53,002 nt of DNA from a virus. Position 1 is the first letter of the stretch, and each line of letters starts with the position of its first letter. The notes under the pieces are model-generated. The model had not been told where the DNA came from. It was given only the letters and a program-made list of their open reading frames with translations, and searched no databases. The position numbers and the translations under genes are program-made. The DNA lies in the IMG/VR virus record IMGVR_UViG_3300007344_006392, positions 1-53,002 of that record. The stretch is one strand, 5' to 3'. Of this stretch, positions 18,424-27,273 are shown in pieces.

Positions 18424-19808
18424 TGTCAAATCAAACAGACAGAGTAAAATATATCAATGATATCACAAAGCGGCATTTTTCGCCGACTTTTTGTTTTGCA
18501 AAATGGTATCATACAACTATCTACTTGCAAACAGGTGAAACACATAGTTGTTATCATCCAGCACCTCACAAAATTGATATTGACGAGTTGTTAACAAATC
18601 CTAGTGCATTGCATAATACACAACATAAAAAACAAGAACGTAAGGAAATGTTAGAAGGCAAACAATGTGCTGGTTGTCAGTATTGTTGGAATGTTGAAAA
18701 CATGGGAGATGATTATATCAGTGATAGGCATATTCGCAGTGGCAGCATTTATAACGAAGATAGATTAAAAGAGGTAAAGTTTAACAAGTGGGACTTTAAT
18801 GTAAATCCTGAATATATTGAAATTTCATTTGGTAATGAATGTAATTTCCGTTGCGGATATTGTCATCCAAAAGCAAGCAGCAGATACTACAATGAAATAA
18901 GACAACACGGGCCGTATTCACAAAGTAAGAATCATAGATGTGATATTGACTGGTTCCGTATCTATGAAGAAGATTCAAACCCTTATTTACGTGCTTGGTG
19001 GAAATGGTGGCCTGAAGTTAGCAAAACATTGAACATTTTACGTATCACCGGCGGCGAACCTACTATGCAAAAAAGCATGTATAGGATGTTTGATGAACTT
19101 GAAAAAGATCCAAAGCCACATCTTGAATTAAATGTAAACAGTAATTTTGGCGGCAAAGAAAAACAACTGGAAAAATTTACAGATAGTGTAAACAGTTTGC
19201 TTACACAAAATAAAGTAAAAAGTTTTAAGTTGTTTACAAGTTTAGATACATGGAACGAACGTGCAGAGTATATACGTGATGGATTGGACTTAAAAGTGTT
19301 TGAGCGCAATTTTGATTACTTTATGCGTAATACAACTGCACCTGTGACATACATGATTACATTTAGTTTGTTCAGTGTCACAACATTCCAAACATTGCTT
19401 GAAAAAATATTAGAACAAAGGCGTATGTATAATGATGTAAACAGCGGACGTTGGCAACGTATACATTTTGATACACCTTATTTAAAAGAGCCACTGCAAT
19501 ATGATATAAACATTTTGCCTAAAGAAACTTATATACCTTATATGGAAAGCCATTTACAATTTATCAAAGACAATGTAAAAGAAGGTAGTAAAGAACATTT
19601 TAGTGAAATGGAATATGAAAAATTTAGACGTGTTGTTGATTACATGAAAACAACTAGATACGATGTAAACAAAATTAGAGAAGGTCGCAAAGACTTTTGG
19701 AACTTCTTCAAAGAACATGATCGTAGACGTGATACAGATTTTGAAAAAACATTTCCTGAAATGAGCGACTTCTTTGCATTATGTAAGGAAGCCAATGAAA
19801 CCTTCTAA
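18423..19808 (+). CDS. Radical SAM protein, N-terminal twitch type (1)
   Basis: 461 residues. The radical SAM cluster motif is CNFRCGYC (C140, C144, C147), followed by the SAM-binding GGEP at 210-213. An N-terminal cysteine domain has C24, C43 and a CAGCQYC group (C82, C85, C88), the layout of radical SAM proteins with a twitch-type auxiliary Fe-S domain placed before the core rather than after it. The C-terminus has FEKTFPEM, a tail shared in part with three sister proteins here. Such enzymes use a 5'-deoxyadenosyl radical; the substrate cannot be inferred. It begins on the last base of the preceding stop codon. Confidence 0.85.
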   Translation: MSNQTDRVKYINDITKRHFSPTFCFAKWYHTTIYLQTGETHSCYHPAPHKIDIDELLTNPSALHNTQHKKQERKEMLEGKQCAGCQYCWNVENMGDDYISDRHIRSGSIYNEDRLKEVKFNKWDFNVNPEYIEISFGNECNFRCGYCHPKASSRYYNEIRQHGPYSQSKNHRCDIDWFRIYEEDSNPYLRAWWKWWPEVSKTLNILRITGGEPTMQKSMYRMFDELEKDPKPHLELNVNSNFGGKEKQLEKFTDSVNSLLTQNKVKSFKLFTSLDTWNERAEYIRDGLDLKVFERNFDYFMRNTTAPVTYMITFSLFSVTTFQTLLEKILEQRRMYNDVNSGRWQRIHFDTPYLKEPLQYDINILPKETYIPYMESHLQFIKDNVKEGSKEHFSEMEYEKFRRVVDYMKTTRYDVNKIREGRKDFWNFFKEHDRRRDTDFEKTFPEMSDFFALCKEANETF

Positions 19809-20955
19809 AGATAATTCTTATTGTTATTATCCATTTAAGCAACTTGCAATCAGTCATTGGAATCAAGACGGTATACAATGTGTAAATCCATGCTGTAATA
19901 TAGCAAGTCCTGTTGATCCTGATCCTCTACAAACAAACAAAAACATACACAATAATGTAGAAGAATTATTCAATCTACCTCAGTTGCAAAATATCCGAAC
20001 AGAAATGTTGGAAGGAAAATATCCTCAAGCATGCCAAGGTTGTTATAATGCAGAAAAAACTATGGGCAATAGTCCAAGACTTATGTTGGACACAACAGTT
20101 GATAACAGATTAGAATGGCTTGACATCCATTTAGGCAATAAATGTAATTTACGTTGTAGAATGTGCCACCCTGCGTTGAGTAATCAACTCAATAAAGATG
20201 CAGAGCTTTTTGAAAAAAATGGATACAAATATTGGTGGAGCAGTATACCTGATATTGAACCTCATGATATTAGAATATTATATCCTGTGTTAAAAGACAT
20301 AACTAATATTAGAGTAAGCGGCGGAGAGCCATTGCTATCAAACCAGTTTTTAGAATTGCTTGATTATTGTATTGACAACGGATATGCTGAAAATATAACT
20401 TTGGAGATGCATACAAATGCAACAAAATTTTCAAATGCAAATGTATACAGATTGAATAAATTTAAAAAAATAAATGCAACCTTTAGCATAGACGGTGTTG
20501 GTAAAGTATATGAATATACAAGATATCCTTTCTCGTTTGAAATACTAGAAAATAATGTCAAAAACTTTTTTAACAAGATTGACAATTATTCTGCGCAAAT
20601 CAATTTTGTAGCAACAGTATACAACTTTCTTGATATTAGAAATACTGTAAAGTGGGCAGAAAAATATAACTTTGAAGACATTGTAATTACAAATGTATTT
20701 CCAATTGAACGAGCAATTGATGTCTGTTGGCTGCCTAATAATTTATTATTGTATGGCAGGGTTTTGATAAATGGACTAGGGTATCAAACACAAAGCTTCA
20801 ATAATTACCTTGCATCATGTATTCATAATAATAAGTATAGTGTAGATAAAATACGTGAATTAAAAATAGAAACCATGCAGTTTGATAAAAATAGGCAACA
20901 ATCTTATAAAACATATTTGCATCCAGAATTAGTAAAGGTATTAGATTCTGTATGA
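19795..20955 (+). CDS. Radical SAM protein, N-terminal twitch type (2)
   Basis: 386 residues from the ATG at 19795, which has an AAGGAA site 4 nt upstream; a TTG at 19774 is less likely. N-terminal cysteines C10, C29, C33, C34 and a CQGC pair (C80, C83) form the twitch-like domain. The radical SAM motif is CNLRCRMC (C117, C121, C124) and GGEP lies at 176-179. It overlaps its neighbours by 14 and 4 nt. Relative to its sisters it lacks the FPEL tail but ends with a related HPELVKVL. Fe-S radical enzyme of unknown substrate. Confidence 0.83.
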   Translation: MKPSKDNSYCYYPFKQLAISHWNQDGIQCVNPCCNIASPVDPDPLQTNKNIHNNVEELFNLPQLQNIRTEMLEGKYPQACQGCYNAEKTMGNSPRLMLDTTVDNRLEWLDIHLGNKCNLRCRMCHPALSNQLNKDAELFEKNGYKYWWSSIPDIEPHDIRILYPVLKDITNIRVSGGEPLLSNQFLELLDYCIDNGYAENITLEMHTNATKFSNANVYRLNKFKKINATFSIDGVGKVYEYTRYPFSFEILENNVKNFFNKIDNYSAQINFVATVYNFLDIRNTVKWAEKYNFEDIVITNVFPIERAIDVCWLPNNLLLYGRVLINGLGYQTQSFNNYLASCIHNNKYSVDKIRELKIETMQFDKNRQQSYKTYLHPELVKVLDSV

Positions 20956-22172
20956 AAGATGATCATCTAAAAAGCAGTAAAACTTTTTGTATGTTTCCTT
21001 GGCTACACTTAAACGTGACGCCAAAAGGAGATGTATATCCTTGTTGTAGCAGTGACTATGTTGAACCTTTTGCTAATGTAAAAGATACCACATTGGAGCA
21101 AGCATTTAACACTGAACGTATGAAAAAATTACGTTTGGATATGCTTGCTGGCAGGAAAAACGAAGCCTGTGAATTTTGCTACAAGCATGAAGAAAGTTCA
21201 CCATACAGTTTTAGAAAATACAGCATTGAAAAGTTTGCTGACAAATACGATGATTTAGTGCCTTTTACAAACGAAGACGGTAGCCTTGATAAATTTACAA
21301 TGGCTTATTATGACATACGTTTTAGCAACATTTGCAATTTCAAATGCAGAACCTGCGGCAGCGAATTTTCCAGCAAATGGGGGCAAGAACACAAAGAACA
21401 TGATGCTCCACCTCCTGGATTTCGTGTAGTGCAACATGCTGACGAAAGCGGCAAGTTGTTGGATCAAGTTCTTGAACAAATACCCAATATTGAACTTGCA
21501 TACTTTGCAGGTGGCGAGCCATTGATCACAGATGAACACTACACAATACTTGAAGAAATGATTGCTAATGGTAGCTGTAAAGATATAACATTACGCTACA
21601 ACACAAATATGAGCAACTTTAAATACAAAAAGTATGATATACTTGATATGTGGAGCAATTTCAAAGGTGTAGAAGTCAGTGCAAGTTTGGACCATTATGG
21701 CAAAAAAGCCGAATACATACGCAATGGCACTAAATGGTTTACAGTAGAAAACAATCTACGCAAAATTAGAGATGTAGACTTTATTGATTATCAATTCAAC
21801 TGTGTATTAAGCAACTTGAATTATGTCACACTGGGTGATTTCTTTACATACATGATTGATCAAGATTTACTCCGCAAACACGATTACATCAGCATTTATC
21901 ATTTGTTAAATCCAAGTTTTTACAGTGCGCAAAATTTGCCACCAGAAGAAAAAGAAAAAGGCACACTGGGATTGTTAAAACTAATCAATCAAATCAAAGA
22001 CGAATATTGGTGTGTGCAGCATGTAGAAAATGCAATGCGTTTTGCAACCAGTGCTCATACTTGGGATGAACACGGCAAAGAGTTTATACATAATACTAGT
22101 AGACGTGATAAAATTCGCAATGAGAATTTTGTTGAAGTATTTCCAGAACTTGCAGGATTAATGAATGGATAA
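20952..22172 (+). CDS. Radical SAM protein, N-terminal twitch type (3)
   Basis: 406 residues. N-terminal cysteine domain: CMFPWLHLNVTPKGDVYPCC (C13 to C31/C32) and CEFC (C73, C76). Radical SAM motif CNFKCRTC (C128, C132, C135) and GGEP at 187-190. It is clearly a tandem paralogue of the next gene (shared AY.DIRFSNICN.KCRTCG and the ENF..VFPEL tail). The start overlaps the previous stop in an ATGA. Probably part of a multi-enzyme radical SAM operon acting on related substrates. Confidence 0.87.
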   Translation: MKDDHLKSSKTFCMFPWLHLNVTPKGDVYPCCSSDYVEPFANVKDTTLEQAFNTERMKKLRLDMLAGRKNEACEFCYKHEESSPYSFRKYSIEKFADKYDDLVPFTNEDGSLDKFTMAYYDIRFSNICNFKCRTCGSEFSSKWGQEHKEHDAPPPGFRVVQHADESGKLLDQVLEQIPNIELAYFAGGEPLITDEHYTILEEMIANGSCKDITLRYNTNMSNFKYKKYDILDMWSNFKGVEVSASLDHYGKKAEYIRNGTKWFTVENNLRKIRDVDFIDYQFNCVLSNLNYVTLGDFFTYMIDQDLLRKHDYISIYHLLNPSFYSAQNLPPEEKEKGTLGLLKLINQIKDEYWCVQHVENAMRFATSAHTWDEHGKEFIHNTSRRDKIRNENFVEVFPELAGLMNG

Positions 22173-23448
22173 AGAACATCTATTAAAAAAGAATAAAGCG
22201 TTCTGTATCCTGCCTTGGATACACATGCACGCCTGGCCTGATGGTAGAGCTATGCCTTGCTGTATTGCAGACAGTGATCAACCTTTTGGCAATGTAAAAG
22301 AAAACACTATTGCAGAAGTATGGAACAGCGACAAGTATCGAGAACTACGTCTTGCTATGTTAAAAGGTGAGAAACTGGATTGCTGTAGACGTTGCTACGA
22401 ACTTGAAGACAGCACTTACATTTGGACATTGCGCAAAAATCACAATCAATGGTTTGGTGATAAGCATTTTGATTTGGTAGAAAAAACAAATGCTGATGGC
22501 AGCATTGACGAAATGCGCATGGCATACATGGACATACGTTTCAGCAATATTTGCAATATGAAGTGTAGGACATGCGGGCCTGAGTTAAGCAGTTTACATG
22601 CACAAGAACACGGTGAACTATATGGCAAACACGAAGTTGCAAACATACTCAAAAACAACGGCAGCATTATTGTTAATGTTGCAAAGCACAATAACTTTTG
22701 GGATGAATTGCAGCAATACTTGCCTGATGTTGAAGAAGTATACTGGGCAGGTGGTGAGCCACTGATTACAAACGAACACTATAAGATTTTAGATCATTGG
22801 ATTGAAACTGGCAAAACAGATGTAAGATTACGCTATACCACAAACTTCAGTAATTTAAGATTCAAGCAAAAAAGTATTATTGATTATTGGAGAGAATTTC
22901 CTGATATTCAAGTTAGTGCAAGTTTAGATGCAATGGGTGCAAGAGCAGAATTTATGCGTCATGGAACACATTGGGAAACTGTAGAGCGTAATAGACAAGA
23001 AATGCTTGAAGCATTGCCTAACATACACTTTGAACTTACTCCTACTATAAGTTTGTATAACGTGTGGAATTGGCCTGACTTTCATATGAATTGGGTAGAA
23101 CGTGGATTAGTAGACATTGAAAATTGTAGATTAAACATGCTTACAGATCCTGACTTTATGAGACTTGATAGTATACCCAATGATTTTAAAATAGAATTAC
23201 GCAGCAAGTATATTGATTACAAAGCATGGGCATATGATAAAATCAAAGATCGTATTGCTACAAAGCCTGATGTTGTAAAAGATGTATTAGGAAAAATTGA
23301 TAGTGTTATACAGTTTATGAACACTGGCAAACTTGATACTGTAAAACTAAAGCAATTCTTTGAAAAAAATCACGGATTAGATCAACATCGCAAAGAAGAT
23401 TTTTGGGCAACATTTCCAGAGTTGGAGTGGCTAAGAGCATATGTCTAA
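22165..23448 (+). CDS. Radical SAM protein, N-terminal twitch type (4)
   Basis: 427 residues. N-terminal twitch-like domain with CILPWIHMHAWPDGRAMPCC (C14 to C32/C33) and CCRRC (C73, C74, C77). Radical SAM motif CNMKCRTC (C130, C134, C137); GGEP at 196-199 in VYWAGGEPL. The C-terminal tail EDFWATFPELEWL matches the tail of the gene before it. It overlaps both neighbours by 8 nt. Tandem duplication with the previous gene is the simplest explanation of their similarity; both keep all cluster cysteines, so both should be active. Confidence 0.87.
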   Translation: MDKEHLLKKNKAFCILPWIHMHAWPDGRAMPCCIADSDQPFGNVKENTIAEVWNSDKYRELRLAMLKGEKLDCCRRCYELEDSTYIWTLRKNHNQWFGDKHFDLVEKTNADGSIDEMRMAYMDIRFSNICNMKCRTCGPELSSLHAQEHGELYGKHEVANILKNNGSIIVNVAKHNNFWDELQQYLPDVEEVYWAGGEPLITNEHYKILDHWIETGKTDVRLRYTTNFSNLRFKQKSIIDYWREFPDIQVSASLDAMGARAEFMRHGTHWETVERNRQEMLEALPNIHFELTPTISLYNVWNWPDFHMNWVERGLVDIENCRLNMLTDPDFMRLDSIPNDFKIELRSKYIDYKAWAYDKIKDRIATKPDVVKDVLGKIDSVIQFMNTGKLDTVKLKQFFEKNHGLDQHRKEDFWATFPELEWLRAYV

Positions 23449-24409
23449 TTTACTAAAAATCACACCAATGTCAGAACCTTATGCTACCATTACGTGGCAA
23501 GTGAATAACTTTTGTAACTTCCAGTGCAGTTATTGTAATCCAGGAAACTGGGCAGGTGATAATCGCAACAATGGAGCTCTTGATACTTACAAAGAAAATG
23601 TAAGAAATATATTTCAACAATATCAAGACCGAGGCTATAAGTATTTTAAAATATTTTACAGCGGAGGAGAACCTACTCATTGGGAAAACTTTATTCCACT
23701 TACTGAATACTTGAAAGAAGAATTAGGTGATAGTCTTACTGTTGCTGTAAACACAAACCTATCAAGGCCTTTACGTTATTGGGAACAGCATTATCATTTG
23801 TTTGATGACATTGTTGCAAGTTTTCATGTAGAGTTTAGCAAAAAAGATCGTTATATTGAAAATGCAAAATTTTTATGCGACAAGGTTGATTATCTTTGCA
23901 CAAAGATGCTAATGCACGAAGAACGCTTTTGGGAAGTAAAAGAGTTTGGAGAACGGGTGCGCAAAGAAGTGCCAAACTATAACTTAGAATGGACTCCACT
24001 GTTTGATGAAATGAGTGTAAATGCAGGCCCGTGGGAATACAAAGATCCTGCAAAAGTAGAGTTTTTAGAAAAAGCACAATTTGAAAGTGTGCAAACTATT
24101 TCGAAACCTCACAGACAAAACAAAGCAATTAGCAATGCACATTACGACACAGGAATAGAACCTGTAAACAGCAATAAAATTATTGCTGCCCGACAAAACT
24201 TTTTTGCTGGGTGGAAATGTTTTGTAGATGATGCACTTTTTATCAATCCACGTGGTGATATCAGTAGTGCGAGTTGTGGCGTAGGTAATAATCACGGAAA
24301 TATATTAGATAAAGACTTGACATTTGATTTGCAACCAGTTATATGTAGTAAACAACATTGTCATTGTGGAACTGATATAATTATTCCAAAGGAACCTATT
24401 AATGATTGA
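23441..24409 (+). CDS. Radical SAM protein, C-terminal twitch/SPASM-like type (1)
   Basis: 322 residues. The core motif CNFQCSYC lies near the N-terminus (C25, C29, C32) and GGEP at 75-78 (SGGEPTHW). The auxiliary cysteines are at the C-terminus instead: FAGWKCFVDDALFINPRGD with a further Cys, and CSKQHCHCGTD (C-x4-C-x-C). The same GW.C ... C-x4-C-x-C pattern occurs in several other proteins of this window. It therefore belongs to a second radical SAM subfamily in the same operon as four N-terminal twitch enzymes. Substrate unknown. Confidence 0.85.
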   Translation: MSNLLKITPMSEPYATITWQVNNFCNFQCSYCNPGNWAGDNRNNGALDTYKENVRNIFQQYQDRGYKYFKIFYSGGEPTHWENFIPLTEYLKEELGDSLTVAVNTNLSRPLRYWEQHYHLFDDIVASFHVEFSKKDRYIENAKFLCDKVDYLCTKMLMHEERFWEVKEFGERVRKEVPNYNLEWTPLFDEMSVNAGPWEYKDPAKVEFLEKAQFESVQTISKPHRQNKAISNAHYDTGIEPVNSNKIIAARQNFFAGWKCFVDDALFINPRGDISSASCGVGNNHGNILDKDLTFDLQPVICSKQHCHCGTDIIIPKEPIND

Positions 24410-25157
24410 TCATTTGTTTATTAACGGGTGCAGTCATACAGCTGGAAGTGAAATTGAAGGCAGTGGTATAGGCGAAGGCAACTATAACAGAGAAAATTGT
24501 TATTCTGCACAAATAGCAAAAAAACTTAATTGGAAATATACAAATATTGCCATGCCTGGCGGCAGCAATGATTATATCAAAAGAACAACATTACTTTGGA
24601 TATTAGATAATCCTAAACAAGCAAAAACCACACATTTTTTTATTAATTGGACAGGTGCTGAACGCACTGAATATTTTTATGATCATTTGGATGAGCACAG
24701 TGACACAAACAAGTTTATTCCTTATACACCTGATAAAAATGTATTACATTTGCATCCTCAACATTATCCTGATTGGGCTCCAGTTTCTATACGTAAAAAC
24801 TTAGATTCATTAAGTAAACATCTTTTTATTAATCCTGTGCAATGGCAAGTAAACAGGTATATGAATATAATTGAATTACAAAGTTTTTTCAAAGCAAATA
24901 ATTTAAGTTATACATTTAGGAATAGTTTTCAAGCATGTGAAAATTCTAAAAGATACAAATATTATGCTGATAAAATTGACAAAGAAAATTTTTTATATTG
25001 GGATGATGAAAATTACAGCTTTTTTGAAAATTGTCTAAACCAAGGACACAGTGTTGAAGGACAAATGTATTGGCATCATAGATTGCCTGCTCATACATAC
25101 TGGGCTAATGAACTTTGGGAATCTAATTTTAAATTGTATTCATCAAACCATTTATAA
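24402..25157 (+). CDS. SGNH/GDSL hydrolase-like protein (1)
   Basis: 251 residues. The opening LFINGCSHTAG (residues 5-15) has the position and spacing of SGNH block I, with GCS in place of GDS and Ser11 as candidate nucleophile. A late His-rich segment (GHSVEGQMYWHHRLPAH) could supply the catalytic His. Members of the superfamily are esterases or acyltransferases on glycans and lipids. It closes the + strand operon; its last 67 nt overlap the 3' end of the convergent gene on the - strand. No signal peptide, so cytoplasmic. The functional call is tentative. Confidence 0.55.
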   Translation: MIDHLFINGCSHTAGSEIEGSGIGEGNYNRENCYSAQIAKKLNWKYTNIAMPGGSNDYIKRTTLLWILDNPKQAKTTHFFINWTGAERTEYFYDHLDEHSDTNKFIPYTPDKNVLHLHPQHYPDWAPVSIRKNLDSLSKHLFINPVQWQVNRYMNIIELQSFFKANNLSYTFRNSFQACENSKRYKYYADKIDKENFLYWDDENYSFFENCLNQGHSVEGQMYWHHRLPAHTYWANELWESNFKLYSSNHL

Positions 25158-26443
25158 TTCTTTTGCAAAACATTATAATTGTGCATCAACCTTGGTATCA
25201 ATTTTTTGTAAATTTTCCTACAATCTTCTATACTAAATGAATCTATATATTTTATAGTATTACAAACTTCTACCAATCTGTCGCTTGTGCATTGGATATC
25301 ATCATAATCTTCAGGCCAAAAGTCACTGAATGTTTTGTATCCCATTTCTTTCAAATATTTTAATGTGTGTGGTGCTGCTACTAAAACAAATGGTCTAAAA
25401 CTTTTCATTGCATTGAGTGTCTTTTCGCTGACATTTGGCCAAGGTTGAGTAACTCTACTTTCGTTTATGATTGCGCAAAACACACGTTCGTAGGTTTTAT
25501 ATGGATCTTGTGTTCTACGTCTGTTATACATACCTGGCGTATTGTAATCAGGATCGCCTTGTTTTAAATCGCAAGATATAGGATTTTTAACTTCAAAACT
25601 CAAAGGAAGTTGTGGTTGCAATAATTCATTTCCTTTTAATAGTGATTGACTCATAGCAGGATGTTTATTTGCAAACTTTTCCCAATCAAACCACATATTT
25701 GCAATCATGTCTTCGTTGCTTGATTTATGATAAAAACTAATCTCGTTATCTTTTGTCAATCCTTCGCTTGCAAGAAATGCTGTTATAAAATGTCTACTTG
25801 GATCATATCTCCATGACCCACTAAAAAACTTCTTTCTAATTTTTTTATATTCTATAACTGGATAGATATCACCTGGAAGCATGCCACTTCTGTTATATTC
25901 TTCTTGTAATTGAAATCTACTACTATACCAACTTACAAATAAATCCATGCTTCTTAATTTTATATAGGGATATATTTTTTGATAATATTCCCAACTTTTA
26001 TGATCAGTGCAGTATACATACAAATCTATGTCATTTTCTTTAGCCCATTGATTTAATGTATCAAGTTCGTAGCATCTAATTTTGTTTAATTTTTCAGGCT
26101 CGTTGTCAATTTTAAGAATATGAGGTTCTAGTTTTCCCCAAGGATTAGGAATATAGTGTGTAAGCACTTCCATAAAGAAAAAATGCACACGCTGAGTTTT
26201 CAAAATGTTGGTGTGTGTATCACTTATAAAAAGTTTATCTAGATTAGGAATATTATGAGTGCCATTGTAGATTATTAATGGTTCTTTAAATTTACCAACA
26301 AAACTTTCTTTGGTAATATCCATCAGCATTTCTATTTTGCTTATTTGTCGCAACGGTGCTCTATTACCGTCTTGCATTATTAGCTCAGGTAGGCATTTAT
26401 TTCTTGGGCTAAAGTAAAGACAATTAAACCAGTTATATGACAC
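25091..26443 (-). CDS. Conserved phage protein of the EKxxxP family (putative glycosyltransferase)
   Basis: 450 residues from a GTG supported by a CGGAG site 5 nt upstream. The central FSGSWRYDPSRHFITAFLAS and the C-terminal VSEKTLNAMKSFRPFVLVAA, LKYLKEMGYKTFSDFW align in order with the genes at 28978 and 32356 (SLNNRGHPHR / SEK..P...PFI / L.ELGF.TF). The conserved Glu-Lys followed by a PF(I/V) strand resembles the donor-binding part of GT-B enzymes such as GT10, but I cannot confirm this. The 3' end overlaps the convergent SGNH-like gene by 67 nt. Likely a sugar or polymer-modifying enzyme in the cytoplasm. Confidence 0.55.
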   Translation of the reverse strand: MSYNWFNCLYFSPRNKCLPELIMQDGNRAPLRQISKIEMLMDITKESFVGKFKEPLIIYNGTHNIPNLDKLFISDTHTNILKTQRVHFFFMEVLTHYIPNPWGKLEPHILKIDNEPEKLNKIRCYELDTLNQWAKENDIDLYVYCTDHKSWEYYQKIYPYIKLRSMDLFVSWYSSRFQLQEEYNRSGMLPGDIYPVIEYKKIRKKFFSGSWRYDPSRHFITAFLASEGLTKDNEISFYHKSSNEDMIANMWFDWEKFANKHPAMSQSLLKGNELLQPQLPLSFEVKNPISCDLKQGDPDYNTPGMYNRRRTQDPYKTYERVFCAIINESRVTQPWPNVSEKTLNAMKSFRPFVLVAAPHTLKYLKEMGYKTFSDFWPEDYDDIQCTSDRLVEVCNTIKYIDSFSIEDCRKIYKKLIPRLMHNYNVLQKNYKWFDEYNLKLDSQSSLAQYV

Positions 26444-26459
26444 TATGACTCCGATGTTT

Positions 26460-26467
26460 TTTAAATA
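26460..26467 (+). promoter_or_regulatory. Probable late promoter octamer TTTAAATA
   Basis: TTTAAATA matches 7 of 8 of the T4 late box and lies 29 nt before the ATG at 26497, with a GGAG ribosome site at 26485-26488. It occupies the 53-bp divergent junction together with an oppositely oriented box. Confidence 0.5.
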
Positions 26468-26475
26468 TACGTAGT

Positions 26476-26483
26476 TATTTATT
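26476..26483 (-). promoter_or_regulatory. Probable late promoter octamer AATAAATA, minus strand
   Basis: Read on the - strand the sequence is AATAAATA (7 of 8 to the T4 late box), 32 nt before the GTG start at 26443, which has its own CGGAG site. The two octamers of this junction point away from each other. Confidence 0.45.
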
Positions 26484-26496
26484 TGGAGTAATTTTT

Positions 26497-27273
26497 ATGG
26501 CCCTCTATTTTCAAAAAAATAGTCCTTTGCTAGTTGATCGAGAAACAAACGGTAAAAGCATGTATTTTTTCTCAACCGACGATCAAGACGAATATAAAAA
26601 GAATTGTAAAAAAATGCCAAAAGACTGGAAATATCATAAAGAAACAATTCAATATAATTTTAACAGCCTAGGTTATCGAACGCAAGAAATAAATGATATT
26701 TCAAAACCTTTTCTACTTGCAACTGGATGTAGTTATACAGAGGGTGTTGGGTTAAACACTGAAGATATATGGTGTAGTATGTTAGCAAATGAGTTGCAAC
26801 TTGATTTAGTCAATATAGGAAAACAAGCTAGTAGTCCTGAAGTTCTACATTTTAACAGTCTTTTATGGAAGTTAAATAATTTACCCTTGCCAAAATTAGT
26901 AGTAGCACAGTGGCCACAGATTACAAGAAAACAATTTGGATTTGAAGATGATGATGGCAGTATTCGTTGGAAAGATATGAGTGGAACAAGATCAATTGAC
27001 GGAAAATGGTGGGGCAAAAGATACATTCAAGACATAGGAGAACTTAAAAAATCTGTGTTTGCAAGTATTGAAAGCTTCAATCTAGTATGGCAAAGTTTAG
27101 GAGTTCCTGTTGTAAACTTTACTTGGGAAGGAGAACTAGATTTTTTATTAAGTGTTGATATGCAATATATTAATCCTACGTCAGGAAGCATGGAGGCTAG
27201 AGATTGTATGCATGACGGAGTTGAATTTCACAGACAAACTGTGGATCAATTATTAGCCTCTAACAAGATCTAA
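26497..27273 (+). CDS. SGNH/GDSL hydrolase-like protein (2)
   Basis: 258 residues, start supported by GGAG 8 nt upstream. Block I reads LLATGCSYTEG with Ser79 as candidate nucleophile, preceded by about 70 residues absent from the other three SGNH-like proteins here. The C-terminal RDCMHDGVEFH fits the D-x-x-H block V. It is flanked by a divergent late promoter junction and overlaps the convergent amidinotransferase gene by 21 nt at the 3' end. It could be a glycan O-acyl-esterase or transferase; specificity is not readable. Confidence 0.55.
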   Translation: MALYFQKNSPLLVDRETNGKSMYFFSTDDQDEYKKNCKKMPKDWKYHKETIQYNFNSLGYRTQEINDISKPFLLATGCSYTEGVGLNTEDIWCSMLANELQLDLVNIGKQASSPEVLHFNSLLWKLNNLPLPKLVVAQWPQITRKQFGFEDDDGSIRWKDMSGTRSIDGKWWGKRYIQDIGELKKSVFASIESFNLVWQSLGVPVVNFTWEGELDFLLSVDMQYINPTSGSMEARDCMHDGVEFHRQTVDQLLASNKI